44,354 nucleotides of DNA from Euryarchaeota archaeon UBA52 (lineage in GTDB: Archaea > Thermoplasmatota > Poseidoniia > Poseidoniales > Thalassarchaeaceae): assembly GCA_002505455.1 (NCBI GenBank), contig DAVB01000011.1, forward strand, positions 1 to 44,354, given 5' to 3'. The notes below the pieces were generated by a model that worked only from the letters and a program-made list of their open reading frames with translations, did not search any database and was not told the DNA's origin. Position numbers and translations under genes: made by a program. Positions 1 through 9,169 of this stretch are shown one piece after another. Each line of letters begins with the position of its first letter. Position 1 is the stretch's first letter.

Positions 1-924
1 CAAGGACAGGGCCAGGGCCAAGGACAGGGCCAGGGCCAGCAGGGTCAGAACGGCCAAGGATCCCAGAGCGGCCAAGATGGGCAGCAGGGCAACAACGGCC
101 AAGATGGCTCCCAATCCAACCAACAGGATAACGGCCAAGGCCAGCAGCAAAATGGTGGTCAGCAAGGCGGCCAGCAGGGCGACCAGGAGAGCCAGGACCA
201 GAACGGAAACAATCAGAACGGGCAGAACCAGCAGCAGCAGGGCGGCACACAATCAGAGCAAGGCCAGCAGGGCACGCAGTCTGATCAGCAACAAGGCCAG
301 CAGCTCGACAACCAGGATAACAATGGTGAGAATGACAACGACGGCGACGGCATCCCCGATGACGTGGACACAGACGATGATAACGACTGTATCCCTGATG
401 CTATAGACACAGATGGTCAGGACCACGACAACGACGGCATCCCAGATGCAGACGACGACGATGACGACGGCGACGGACTCGATGATCGAATCGAGGTTCA
501 GGATGGCAACCCATTGACTGACATCTATGACCACGACAACGACGGTATCTACGATTGTGTCGACATCGATATCGACAACGACGGTCTGATGAATTATGCC
601 GACGATATGCCCAGAGACCACGACAACGATGGAATCGACGACGCTCTTGATGACGACGATGACAACGATGGCATACTCGATGTCGATGAGCAGGGCGGCG
701 AGTGGAGCTTCTACAGGTACGACCACGACAACGACGGATATTCCGATCTCATCGATACCGACGATGACAACGATGGACTATCCGATTGGTTCGAGATGTA
801 CGATGGCAACGACCTAACCGGCCAGTTCGACCACGACAACGACGGAATCGACGATCATCTAGATGACGATGATGACGGCGATGGGATTCTCGACGAACTA
901 GAGAATGACACCGACGTCGTGTGA
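1..924 (+). CDS. Gln/Gly-rich protein with thrombospondin type 3-like calcium repeats (3' part)
   Basis: The reading frame is open from the first base and ends in TGA at 922-924, so the N-terminus lies outside the window. The first ~105 visible residues are a low-complexity Gln/Gly/Asn tract. About 200 residues of Asp-rich repeats follow, built on DxDxDG cores (for example DHDNDGIPD and DDDDDGDGLDD), the calcium-binding pattern of thrombospondin type 3 repeats. The 17-base core gaccacgacaacgacgg, with small changes, recurs at 421, 529, 616, 721 and 829. There is no membrane anchor at the C-terminus. Family knowledge suggests a secreted or cell-surface, calcium-stabilised stalk or adhesin; the Q/G tract would be a flexible linker. 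Any catalytic or binding domain would be upstream of the window, so the function is unknown. A perfect hairpin follows at 945-976. Confidence 0.8.
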   Translation, partial: QGQGQGQGQGQGQQGQNGQGSQSGQDGQQGNNGQDGSQSNQQDNGQGQQQNGGQQGGQQGDQESQDQNGNNQNGQNQQQQGGTQSEQGQQGTQSDQQQGQQLDNQDNNGENDNDGDGIPDDVDTDDDNDCIPDAIDTDGQDHDNDGIPDADDDDDDGDGLDDRIEVQDGNPLTDIYDHDNDGIYDCVDIDIDNDGLMNYADDMPRDHDNDGIDDALDDDDDNDGILDVDEQGGEWSFYRYDHDNDGYSDLIDTDDDNDGLSDWFEMYDGNDLTGQFDHDNDGIDDHLDDDDDGDGILDELENDTDVV

Positions 925-944
925 TCAGGATACAACAAAACGCT

Positions 945-976
945 CTTCGCGGGGCCCTTTCAAAGGCCCCGCGAAG
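945..976. terminator. 12-bp perfect hairpin between convergent genes
   Basis: The arms cttcgcggggcc and ggccccgcgaag are exact reverse complements around an 8-base loop. The hairpin lies in the 107-base gap between the stop of the TSP3-like gene (+) and the stop of the membrane-protein gene (-), so it could end transcripts from both sides. There is no T-run after it, unlike a classic intrinsic terminator, so the role is inferred from position. Confidence 0.5.
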
Positions 977-1031
977 AAGCCTATCCCTACGTCATGAGAT
1001 GCTGATGGTTAGAGGAAGCCCATCGTGTCAA

Positions 1032-1940
1032 TCAGATGATTGACGGCTCTCGAAATCGTACTGATAGCGATACGAAGATAATAAGCAAAAATGAGGCCAA
1101 TAATGGATAGCTGCTCTTAATCTCAGATACAGCAATGCCGATACAGAACGAAACCAGGCACACCCCCATTAGACCCAGCAAGAATAGAGGGGCAAGCCTA
1201 GGTCGAGGATCTATGAATTCGTAGACATAGTATCCTCTTCCCCAGATTGCCCAAAACTCGGCGAAGATAAGATATACAGCTCCGACTATCAGACTCAAAC
1301 TAATCATTGTCCATGGAACGACCATACCGCCGAGTAGGAGGTCAATTGCCAGCAGTACGAGAGCCAAGTTGTGCATCACGTGTTCGTGCGGCTTGAACAT
1401 ATGTTCCAGATTCTCACCGTTCTGAATCATGGATGGGATTATGATATGACGAACAATAAGCGCAGTCATTGCGGCAGAACCGAATCCAGCAGCAAATAGG
1501 GATACGCCACTCTTTACCAACCATCCAGGGACTTCAGTATCCGTTGCAACTGCGATAGATATCAGCCCATTAGAAAGCATCGATGATCCAAATAAGATCA
1601 ACGTCCATGAGCTGAAAGTTCCCAACTTTTCAAGACCCCTTGAAGGATGCTCTCGCACCTCTAGGCTTTCCCTGAAAAGAACCACCATGATTCCAGGAGC
1701 TGGATTCAAGACCATCCAGAACAATACTGTATGAATGGCCAGATAGGCACACGAAAGACGAAAGATGACTCTCAACCAAGTGTCAAAATTCCCATTCCCA
1801 TGAAGACTTTCTATATCCATTGATCCATTTTTATCATAATTTAAGATGTAAAATATGACTGAGATAATTAGCACCGTCAAGATAAGTATACGAGATATCC
1901 AACTGTTGTCATGTCCCTCTAAACTCACCTTTCTGATCAT
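1032..1940 (-). CDS. polytopic membrane protein, unknown function
   Basis: This is a ~302-residue protein with about eight hydrophobic helices: near residues 16-36, 60-80, 105-130, 143-168, 187-207 and 212-233, plus two close to the C-terminus. It has no signal-peptide cleavage site and no motif I can assign to a transporter or enzyme family. It begins nine bases after the FEN1 stop codon on the same strand, so the two are probably co-transcribed. An in-frame GTG at 1949 is a possible alternative start; the ATG at 1940 is preferred. It is probably an integral cytoplasmic-membrane protein restricted to related archaea; I cannot name a role. Confidence 0.75.
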   Translation of the reverse strand: MIRKVSLEGHDNSWISRILILTVLIISVIFYILNYDKNGSMDIESLHGNGNFDTWLRVIFRLSCAYLAIHTVLFWMVLNPAPGIMVVLFRESLEVREHPSRGLEKLGTFSSWTLILFGSSMLSNGLISIAVATDTEVPGWLVKSGVSLFAAGFGSAAMTALIVRHIIIPSMIQNGENLEHMFKPHEHVMHNLALVLLAIDLLLGGMVVPWTMISLSLIVGAVYLIFAEFWAIWGRGYYVYEFIDPRPRLAPLFLLGLMGVCLVSFCIGIAVSEIKSSYPLLASFLLIIFVSLSVRFREPSII

Positions 1941-1949
1941 GGTAAACAC

Positions 1950-2957
1950 TCAGAAGTCGAAAAGAGTAGGCTTACTAGAAGATCGCAGTCGATTCGCAGA
2001 AGAGAGCCTCTCTATTGCCTTCAGGATTCGCTTCTCACCAAAACCAAGTTCATCTCTAAGCATCCTCACAATACCCTCTTCGTGACCTGCGGAGTATGCT
2101 GGGAGATCTTGTTCCACAGTTGGATGATTGTGGAAAAGGTTGCGAATCTCTCCGATATTTTCGGGAACTTCCACTCCCCGATGCCCAGCTACTTCTTCTA
2201 GAGTTCCGAATTTCCGAATCAGTTTGACACCCGTTTTCGGACCCACTCCTTTGAAACCCGGATGGAAATCAGTTCCAATCATTATACCAAGATCGACAAA
2301 TTGATCTCTTGAGATTTCAAGATTGAGCAGTGTCTCCTCAAGCTCTATGCGTTCTGCTGTCAGAACTCTTCCAAATCTCTTCGTCCCATGCGCGGTCAGA
2401 TTTCTGATCATTACCGGCGCTCCGTAGAGAAGAGTGTCCCAATCCTGACTCGCAACGGCTGAAACCCCTCCACGTTTACAAATCATCGCTGCAGCTCCTT
2501 CAGCTTCCATAGGCGCGTCAATCCACACGATACCCATCAAGTCAAACAGACGTTTTGTATCTTGAACCATGGAAGGAGTATACTCTGCAATCTGCGGCCC
2601 CAACTTCTTTGCAGAGTCCAGGTCATCTGCTTCAATAGCTGCCTCCCAGCGACGTCGAGCTTCCTGCTTCCTGCTTCTACGTTCATCAAGCGTATCACGT
2701 TTCAAATCAGGTGCCTTGCCATCGAAGACAAAAACAGGATCTATCCCATGTGCTACAAGCGACGAGGCCCTATCGAGAAAACCATACAGATGCGCAGTCA
2801 CACGACCTTCATGAGAAAGAGGTCTCCCATCTGGACCGGTAAGGCTGGTTATGAATTGATACGCATTTAGGAAAACATCCACCGCAACTCGCTGCCCCCT
2901 CAACTCTGAAAGATCTATGGAATGCGGCGATACCAGGTCTCTGAGGTTGCATCCCAT
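1950..2957 (-). CDS. fen: flap endonuclease 1 (FEN1)
   Basis: Structure-specific 5' nuclease that removes flaps during Okazaki fragment maturation and repair. The start was set at the internal ATG at 2957 because FEN1 proteins begin MG and need this free N-terminus; four extra residues upstream (from 2969) are unlikely. The N-domain carries the metal-binding Asp in RVAVDVFLNAYQF and the VFVFDGKAPD segment. The I-domain has APMEAEGAA and SQDWDTLLYG. The helix-hairpin-helix region reads GTDFHPGFKGVGPKTG. The last residues, KPTLFDF, resemble a PCNA-interacting peptide, and family B polymerase in this window ends almost identically. At 335 residues the length is normal for archaeal FEN1. The membrane-protein gene follows almost without a gap. 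Confidence 0.97.
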   Translation of the reverse strand: MGCNLRDLVSPHSIDLSELRGQRVAVDVFLNAYQFITSLTGPDGRPLSHEGRVTAHLYGFLDRASSLVAHGIDPVFVFDGKAPDLKRDTLDERRSRKQEARRRWEAAIEADDLDSAKKLGPQIAEYTPSMVQDTKRLFDLMGIVWIDAPMEAEGAAAMICKRGGVSAVASQDWDTLLYGAPVMIRNLTAHGTKRFGRVLTAERIELEETLLNLEISRDQFVDLGIMIGTDFHPGFKGVGPKTGVKLIRKFGTLEEVAGHRGVEVPENIGEIRNLFHNHPTVEQDLPAYSAGHEEGIVRMLRDELGFGEKRILKAIERLSSANRLRSSSKPTLFDF

Positions 2958-3026
2958 GGTTACGACCATCCACCGCGAGTCGATTTAGGGCTTTAGGGTT
3001 GAAGGACTGTTCCACTAGCGCACACC

Positions 3027-4151
3027 ATGGTCAGGATGATAGTCGGGTCCGGATGGCATCCACGGCTATTCAGAGAAGAGGTACTCAGAATATACGACTC
3101 CGATCAGGCAATACATCCTAGGATTGTAATTGTGGATCAAAAAGAAAATCCCGATCTCACATGCTCCCATTCCAGCATGATTCTCGACAACGCCATCATC
3201 CTCCCAATGAGGGTTGAGGGGATATCGGAATCAATACGGCAATGGCTATCTGAGTACCCGATAAATGACACATTTGCCGTCAGAACCACCATTCTTGGCG
3301 ATGGCGTTCCGGGACTCAAGAGGAGGAACATCGAAGGCACCATCGGCAAAGAAATCACCGATACGGGAGCCATCGTCGATCTTAACGATCCTGAGATCAC
3401 GGTACGCATCATCCTTGCAGGTGCAGCAGACCAACCCCAACATCCCGATTCACTGATCTCAGAGCCTGTTGCAGTGATTGGTATTGAAAATACGGTCAAC
3501 CATCCCTTCTTAAACCAGCCAATGACCTCTATGCCTTTCTTCAAACCTGTAACCCTAGACCCACGTCTTGCAAGCCTCCTCATCTCTCTGGCTTACTCAA
3601 AAGGCGAACCGCCTTCCGTAGTAATTGATCCATTTAGTGGAACTGGTTGCATTCCCATCCAGGCACACTATCGTGGAATACCCGTTTTAGCTAGTGATTT
3701 AGATCCAGAGATGATCAAGGGTTCTAAAGTGAATTTTGAGCATGTATTTGGCCCGACACCGCCTGGATCAGCCTTCCACCAATCTGATGTCAGCAAGATG
3801 GTTGATTTGTGGGGTGTTAGAGAAAATGCAGCCTTCATCTTCGATCCTCCTTATGCCAGGAATTCTAGATCCTCCTCAGATGCATTCGAGGTATTCATGT
3901 CAGCATGTTACACTGCTTCAAAGATAGACCCAGAAGGACACATAGTAACGATATTGCCCACTTCCTCGGAATATCGCGTCGACAATCTCGAAATACCCGA
4001 CACTGAAGAGGTCATGGGGAAAAAATGGAGTGATTTGATACATGGGATGGAGCAAATTGGCTGGCAAATCGAATTGGCAATCATGACCAGGGTCCACAAG
4101 AGCCTGTCTAGAATAATAGTCAGAGCAGTGGGGTGTGGAGCCCAAAAATAG
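3027..4151 (+). CDS. tRNA (guanine-N2) methyltransferase, Trm11/TrmG10 family
   Basis: 374 residues. A THUMP-like RNA-binding segment lies at about residues 80-132 (FAVRTT, then IGKEI, then VDLNDPE). A Rossmann methyltransferase follows, with the SAM-binding loop VIDPFSGTGCIPIQA at ~199-213, the acidic SAM ribose contact in ASDLDPEM, and the catalytic DPPY at 273-276. N2-guanine RNA methyltransferases of archaea and eukaryotes share this THUMP plus DPPY layout, and the archaeal enzymes modify G10 of tRNA. The exact position modified cannot be read from sequence. The gene is divergent from FEN1, with ~70 bases between their starts, and lies upstream of tRNA-Arg. Confidence 0.82.
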   Translation: MVRMIVGSGWHPRLFREEVLRIYDSDQAIHPRIVIVDQKENPDLTCSHSSMILDNAIILPMRVEGISESIRQWLSEYPINDTFAVRTTILGDGVPGLKRRNIEGTIGKEITDTGAIVDLNDPEITVRIILAGAADQPQHPDSLISEPVAVIGIENTVNHPFLNQPMTSMPFFKPVTLDPRLASLLISLAYSKGEPPSVVIDPFSGTGCIPIQAHYRGIPVLASDLDPEMIKGSKVNFEHVFGPTPPGSAFHQSDVSKMVDLWGVRENAAFIFDPPYARNSRSSSDAFEVFMSACYTASKIDPEGHIVTILPTSSEYRVDNLEIPDTEEVMGKKWSDLIHGMEQIGWQIELAIMTRVHKSLSRIIVRAVGCGAQK

Positions 4152-4282
4152 AGATTCAATCAAAGAGGCCGAGAAAAAGCCACCCATGCTCAAGGATGAT
4201 GACAAGATAAGCCTTCAACGACTCGTCTACCTGTTACCATCCACCCGTCGCATTGAAGACGGGGGGACTGTCGTCAATGGGT

Positions 4283-4359
4283 GGGCGATTGGTGTAGTCT
4301 GGATATCATCTGGCGCTTCGGACGCTAGGACACGGGTTCGAATCCTGTATCGCCCACCA
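4283..4359 (+). tRNA. tRNA-Arg (anticodon TCG)
   Basis: The acceptor arms GGGCGAT and ATCGCCC pair fully. The anticodon stem TGGCG/CGCTA encloses the loop CTTCGGA, giving anticodon TCG. The T arm ACGGG-TTCGAAT-CCTGT is standard (one G-T pair). The discriminator is A and the 3' CCA is encoded. No intron is seen. The S8 protease gene begins 65 bases downstream on the same strand. Confidence 0.95.
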
Positions 4360-4423
4360 TTAATCGGCTATACCCCTCAATTGAACGGCATTTAGGAGCC
4401 TTGAAGAAAGACGCCCTTGACCA

Positions 4424-6889
4424 ATGAGCATGCGCTGGGTTTCATTACTGCTGGTTGCATTGATGCTCGGAACATCAATTTCCTCCACAGTTACTGCCGA
4501 CCCAACGACTTCCGACTACTCGAAAATGACGTCAGAACTTATTCATGAGCTTTCCAATCCAGATAGAATAGAGGCAATAATTCAATTTGACCAGGATGCT
4601 GAAGGCGATCTCTGGAGAGCCATCGAATCAACCGGCGCAGAAGTCATTGGTGAAATGGAGATTCTGGATGGCGGCTTGATATCTGCAACCCCCGAATCTA
4701 TCGCCGAAATATCCAGATTCAGCTTCGTGAGACACATGGAAGCAAACCTCCTCATTGAGCATTTTTTCCTGCCTGGTGATCAGAATGATGTCGAGTCAAT
4801 GATGCACGAGACTGTCAATGTGGTGAATGCCAGCCTCGCTTGGCACAGGGTGATTATCGGGACCGATGGGATTGTCAAGACTGAATCAGACTTGTCATTT
4901 ACCGAATATGATGGCGAAGGAGCAACAGCAGTAGACTTGGACACGGGGATAGACGGAGAGCATCCAGACTTCGACTGCGGCGAACCATGGTCTGGAGAGA
5001 AATTGATCTGGTCGGCAAAATGGACCGGCGTGGCATGGGTTGATGCCCCCAATTGTAATTCTGATACTTCATCAGGCCACGGAACACACGTAGGCGGAAC
5101 GATTGCAGGAAACGGAGACGCTTCTGCAGGAAGGCGACTGGGCACTGCTAAGGGAGCAACAATAGTTGCGCTTGGCACAGGCGATGGAGCCTCAATCTTC
5201 GCAGCGGTGGAGGGGTTGGAATGGACCTACCAACACAGTAGGCCAGGATTGAATGAATACAATATACGCGTTGTGTCTAATTCATGGGGTACCAATGGAG
5301 ATTACAATCCTAGCAATGCAGTCACACTGCTCACCGACATGCTCACTTATGATAACGGGGTTGCAGTGATTTTTGCTGCTTCAAACTCGGGCGGTAACGG
5401 TGAAGAATCGGAAGATGATCTTAGGACAAATGTATATGCAAATACCCCAAGCGCGATTTCAATCGCTGCCCTGACTCACGACGGATCTGCAATAACCTCA
5501 TTTTCAAGTCGCGGTTGGACAACACAGCAGCACACATGGCCAGACTTGGGGGCTCCAGGTCGAGACATTTGGGCTACATCTCCAAGAGCCACTGCTATCG
5601 ATGCCTCTACAACCGCGCAGGGAGACATGTATTACATGTCGATCTCAGGGACAAGTATGGCGACACCCCACATTGGGGGTATAGCCACACTGTTACTTGC
5701 AGCAGCACCGTCGTTGGGGGCTGCCGATTATCAGATCGAAGATCATGATGAAGGAGAAAGCCTCTACTTCAATGGTACAGCGAAGGGCATTCAGTTCGAG
5801 AATTGGAGAGAAAGAAATGAGTCTAGGGTACATGAGGTCGAACTTATCCTCGAGTTGACATCTAACTACGATTTACTTCGAAACTCGTGTGAAGAAGGAA
5901 ATGACGACGATGCATGCAACAACATCCCGGAGGATTGCTACGTCTCTGAGAACACCGGAAGATGTCATGATTGGAGGGTGGGCCACGGGCTTGTGGATAC
6001 GGATAAGGCGCTTGCACTTGCAAGGACGCTCCAGGTGATGAGGGACCCTGATGAGGATGGATTCGTCGATCATCCGAGTGCCACGGTATGGGATGCACTA
6101 GAGCACTATGAGGATGTAATGGACATCCGAAACATACCTCTGAAGACAGACCAGCTCAGACATGCTTGGAAGGGCGAGTGGAGCCACTTTAACAACGGAC
6201 CAACCAGCACATTCGGCACATTCTCCACTGACGACCGACACTATGTGTGGGTTCCAAATGGAACTTTTGAGATGCAGATATCATTCAGCTCCTTGGGTTG
6301 GGACACGAATACGGCACAGGCAGCACAGATCAGGCCTAACGTGGATCTCGGCTCAGATGGAAACGACGATGCACAGGGCCAAGGAACAGCAGTCGGAGAT
6401 ACCATCTACATACAACTCGACGTCGATCCCGAACATTGGGGCAAATGGACTGAGTTCGACGTCACCGGGACTGCAGTGTCACTGCCACTCAATTCGATAA
6501 TATCCGGTTCTGAATTCTTGGAACCTAGAGTCCCATACACGGTCGATGTGCTACTCACCATCGATGTGAGTTCTGAAGTGATCGTAGAAGTCCCCATAAG
6601 GACTGACGGCTATTCAGATCTCGACCCTGCCCAACCATCTGATTTGTACGACCCATCATCCGCATTTGATCTGATCATGCTCCGTCCTGTTTACGATGAG
6701 AGTGTCATACCCGCATTCGAGGAAGAGAGCACATTCCTTTCAAAGTCGGGAATATCTTTCCTATCCGTGGTGGCGCTATTTGCAGTTATTCTTTCGACGA
6801 TTGCTGTTGGAATATTCTTGTGGGCACGCAGAGAAGAAGATGAGTTCGAAGCCGAAATTGTCAATGACGACGACTCCACACAGTCATGA
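4424..6889 (+). CDS. subtilisin-like serine protease (S8), membrane-anchored
   Basis: 821 residues with an N-terminal signal peptide (about 1-25). A short propeptide-like segment follows, then the S8 catalytic domain. The triad is Asp173 (in VDLDTGIDG), His219 (in SGHGTHVGG) and Ser411 (in SGTSMATPH), with the oxyanion Asn321 in AASNSGGNG. After the protease domain come a small Cys-containing Asp/Glu-rich segment and beta-rich sequence. A single transmembrane helix near residues 780-800 precedes an acidic cytoplasmic tail. It should act outside the cell while held in the membrane, probably degrading or trimming exported proteins. The 3' end overlaps the convergent ribD by 29 bases. ATG at 4430 is an equally possible start. 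Confidence 0.95.
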   Translation: MSMRWVSLLLVALMLGTSISSTVTADPTTSDYSKMTSELIHELSNPDRIEAIIQFDQDAEGDLWRAIESTGAEVIGEMEILDGGLISATPESIAEISRFSFVRHMEANLLIEHFFLPGDQNDVESMMHETVNVVNASLAWHRVIIGTDGIVKTESDLSFTEYDGEGATAVDLDTGIDGEHPDFDCGEPWSGEKLIWSAKWTGVAWVDAPNCNSDTSSGHGTHVGGTIAGNGDASAGRRLGTAKGATIVALGTGDGASIFAAVEGLEWTYQHSRPGLNEYNIRVVSNSWGTNGDYNPSNAVTLLTDMLTYDNGVAVIFAASNSGGNGEESEDDLRTNVYANTPSAISIAALTHDGSAITSFSSRGWTTQQHTWPDLGAPGRDIWATSPRATAIDASTTAQGDMYYMSISGTSMATPHIGGIATLLLAAAPSLGAADYQIEDHDEGESLYFNGTAKGIQFENWRERNESRVHEVELILELTSNYDLLRNSCEEGNDDDACNNIPEDCYVSENTGRCHDWRVGHGLVDTDKALALARTLQVMRDPDEDGFVDHPSATVWDALEHYEDVMDIRNIPLKTDQLRHAWKGEWSHFNNGPTSTFGTFSTDDRHYVWVPNGTFEMQISFSSLGWDTNTAQAAQIRPNVDLGSDGNDDAQGQGTAVGDTIYIQLDVDPEHWGKWTEFDVTGTAVSLPLNSIISGSEFLEPRVPYTVDVLLTIDVSSEVIVEVPIRTDGYSDLDPAQPSDLYDPSSAFDLIMLRPVYDESVIPAFEEESTFLSKSGISFLSVVALFAVILSTIAVGIFLWARREEDEFEAEIVNDDDSTQS

Positions 6890-7934
6890 TGTCCCCGCCG
6901 CAGTCTTCTTCTGAAATCTGTTGCATGGCCGCTTCATGAAGGTCTAACTCTCCAAAAGCATCTGGGTTGCCGCTTGAGAGACTTATCTGACTACGAATTA
7001 GAACGGCGTCATCAACAACGCCCGCCTTCAAGAATTTCTTCCAAGTTAAGGGTCCGCCTTCGACGATCAATGATTGAATTCGAAGGTCACCTAGCAAATC
7101 AAGAATCTTCTCAATTTCGATTTCACGATCTTCCGAAGGCAATACATATCTTGTAACGTGTGGCATATCCTCGGACAATACGGGTTTTGAATGGATGAGT
7201 ATGGTGGGCGCTAAACCGTCACAAAGCACCTTACTATTTTCTGGGATTCTCGCATCAGGATCTATGACGATTCTCGTTGGCTGAATTCTAGCATCAACCC
7301 CTCTCGCTGTCAATTCCGGATCATCTCGAACCACCGTCTCAACCCCGACTAGTATTGCCATGTGCTCAGACCTTACTTTGTGAGCCCAATTCAATGAAGA
7401 ATCAGAAGTAAATCGCTCTGAAGGTGAAGAATCATCCACATCCACTCTGCCATCGGAGTCCACCGCTGCTTTCAGTAGAACAAGCGGCCTCCTTTCCACA
7501 CACCAGTGCATGAAGGGACGCATCTGGAGGATGCAATCCTCTTCCATCAGTCCCGACTCAACGTCTATGCCCTGTTCCCTGAGGGCTTCCATCCCACCCC
7601 CCCTCACTGTTGGATTAGGATCTAGGGCCCCTATCACCACCTTCTTGACCCCGGCCCAAAGGAGTGCTTCAGTACAGGGCGGAGTCCTTCCGTGGTGGTT
7701 ACAAGGCTCCAGCGTAACATATGCAGTACACCCGCTCGTTGAGATCCCCCTTTCTTCCGCATCGGCAATAGCAGCTTGCTCTGCATGAAGGCCACCAAGA
7801 TGACCATGCCAACCCTCTGCTATGATTTCGCCATCCCTAACAAGGACGCATCCGACTAATGGGTTGGGGTGCACACTGCCCTTGCCACGATAAGCGATTT
7901 CTATCGCTCTCCGCATGTAATCAGCTGCATCCAT
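6861..7934 (-). CDS. ribD: bifunctional riboflavin deaminase/reductase RibD
   Basis: Bacterial-type two-domain enzyme for two consecutive riboflavin steps: deamination of the pyrimidine ring, then reduction of the ribose side chain. With the start at 7934 (MDAADYM) the zinc site falls at His50-Ala-Glu52 and Cys78/Cys87 (in LEPCNHHGRTPPC), close to the positions in bacterial RibD, and the length of 357 matches. The C-terminal half is the reductase domain (LLKAAVDSDGR; SLIVEGGP near the end). An in-frame ATG at 7973 is possible. Extension further upstream would run into the divergent lipid-kinase gene and adds residues foreign to the family. Most euryarchaea use separate archaeal enzymes for these steps, so this gene may have been acquired from bacteria. 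Confidence 0.93.
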   Translation of the reverse strand: MDAADYMRRAIEIAYRGKGSVHPNPLVGCVLVRDGEIIAEGWHGHLGGLHAEQAAIADAEERGISTSGCTAYVTLEPCNHHGRTPPCTEALLWAGVKKVVIGALDPNPTVRGGGMEALREQGIDVESGLMEEDCILQMRPFMHWCVERRPLVLLKAAVDSDGRVDVDDSSPSERFTSDSSLNWAHKVRSEHMAILVGVETVVRDDPELTARGVDARIQPTRIVIDPDARIPENSKVLCDGLAPTILIHSKPVLSEDMPHVTRYVLPSEDREIEIEKILDLLGDLRIQSLIVEGGPLTWKKFLKAGVVDDAVLIRSQISLSSGNPDAFGELDLHEAAMQQISEEDCGGDIMTVWSRRH

Positions 7935-8008
7935 GCCCTCTCGTCCCCATGTCTTCCACATCATCCCTCCCATCGTGCCTTTGAAGTCTTCATCCCTGTG
8001 TCGCCAAT

Positions 8009-9040
8009 ATGATGCGAGTCGCATGTATAGTGAATCCGAATGCCAGAGACGGTAAAGTGGGTAAGAATTTCCATAGGATCGAGAAAGCACTTGAGACATC
8101 GGGAATAGAGTACGACGCCCATATGACGGAAGGTACTGGCCATGCAATTGAGATCGCTAGCAGCCTGAGAGATAGCGACTATGATTTGGTGGTCGCTGTG
8201 GGTGGCGATGGTACTGTTCACGAGGTCGCAAACGGGATAAGAGACTCTTCAAAGCGTCTTGGGATTATCCCAATGGGCAATGGAGATGACTTCGCGAGAG
8301 CAATAGGGATTCCTCTGAACGATATTCAAGGAGCAATATCGATTCTCAAGGACGGGAATGACTACTCCGTAGGAGCGATTAGAGTTGAGGGCCTCAGGGC
8401 CCCGGAACACCCGGGGATAACCCCTCCACAGCATTATCCCGTCACCGGGAACCTTTCTCGTGAGGGGAATTTGGTTAGATGGGCATTCCTGGAATGCGAC
8501 GGAGGAGTGACATCTTCCATCAATCGAATGAAAGACGAAGGTAAATTCTCATGGATAAGCGGTCAGAAGAAATACACCTTCCTTGCAATTAAAGCGATCC
8601 TCGCATGGAAGAGTCAGATGGCATGGATCAAAGTGGATGATAAACCAGGCTCTGAAGTAGATCTAACGGGTCTTTTCGCCATGATGCAAGCAGAGACGTT
8701 CGGGGGAGGATATAGAGTCGCTCCGGGAATGCACCCATTTGGCGATAGCGCATCAATCGTACTCGGTTTTGGACTTTCAAAAGGCCAAATGCTCAGAGTA
8801 ATGGGGCCACTGGAGAAGGGTAAGCACGTTGGCAGATGGGGCAAGATTACCATGGAACCCTGTAAGAAATTCGAGATTAAGGCATTGGATTCGCAAGGGA
8901 AACCCACTGAAGAACATGGTCACAGCCCACCTCTGTACATCAGTTTAGATGGTGAGATATCCATGACCACGCCTGTAAAATTCGAGTTCCATCAAGATCA
9001 GTTACATGTCCGTGGCGGACCCCAGCCCCCGAATTATTAG
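8009..9040 (+). CDS. diacylglycerol kinase / YegS-family lipid kinase
   Basis: 343 residues. The N-terminal ACIVNPNA strand and the nucleotide-binding GGDGT at residues 65-69 identify the DAGK catalytic family. The PMGNGDDFARA segment follows, where family members have GTGNDFAR. A beta-rich second domain contains the G-x-G elements that complete the fold. The family phosphorylates lipid hydroxyl groups with ATP at the membrane; in an archaeon the acceptor is probably an isoprenoid ether lipid or precursor, but this cannot be told from sequence. ATG codons at 8009 and 8012 are equivalent starts. The gene is divergent from ribD, and its stop codon abuts the 3' end of tRNA-Ser on the other strand. 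Confidence 0.88.
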   Translation: MMRVACIVNPNARDGKVGKNFHRIEKALETSGIEYDAHMTEGTGHAIEIASSLRDSDYDLVVAVGGDGTVHEVANGIRDSSKRLGIIPMGNGDDFARAIGIPLNDIQGAISILKDGNDYSVGAIRVEGLRAPEHPGITPPQHYPVTGNLSREGNLVRWAFLECDGGVTSSINRMKDEGKFSWISGQKKYTFLAIKAILAWKSQMAWIKVDDKPGSEVDLTGLFAMMQAETFGGGYRVAPGMHPFGDSASIVLGFGLSKGQMLRVMGPLEKGKHVGRWGKITMEPCKKFEIKALDSQGKPTEEHGHSPPLYISLDGEISMTTPVKFEFHQDQLHVRGGPQPPNY

Positions 9041-9126
9041 TGGCGCAGACGGAGAGATTCGAACTCCCGAGTCCAAGGGACACCGGATTTCAAATCCGGC
9101 GCAATACCAGGCTATGCGACGTCTGC
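9041..9126 (-). tRNA. tRNA-Ser (anticodon TGA)
   Basis: Class II tRNA. Acceptor arms GCAGACG and CGTCTGC pair; the anticodon stem CCGGA/TCCGG encloses TTTGAAA, giving anticodon TGA. It has the long variable arm TCC-CTT-GGA typical of tRNA-Ser, T arm GGGAG-TTCGAAT-CTCTC, discriminator G and encoded CCA. It lies 43 bases downstream of the last oxidase gene on the same strand, so read-through from that operon is possible. Confidence 0.95.
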
Positions 9127-9169
9127 AGCGTACTGGCCAGTAGCAAGCCCCGAATGAACCTTGCAGGTG

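Noticed and set aside
253..726. 157-codon ORF on the minus strand, rich in Val/Ile
   Set aside because: It is the complement of the Asp codon repeats of the TSP3-like gene; gac/gat read backwards gives Val/Ile codons.
4135..4395. 86-codon ORF spanning tRNA-Arg
   Set aside because: It runs straight through a complete tRNA and has no domain pattern.
7974..8147. N-terminal extension of RibD
   Set aside because: It overlaps the divergent lipid-kinase gene and would displace the zinc ligands from their usual positions.
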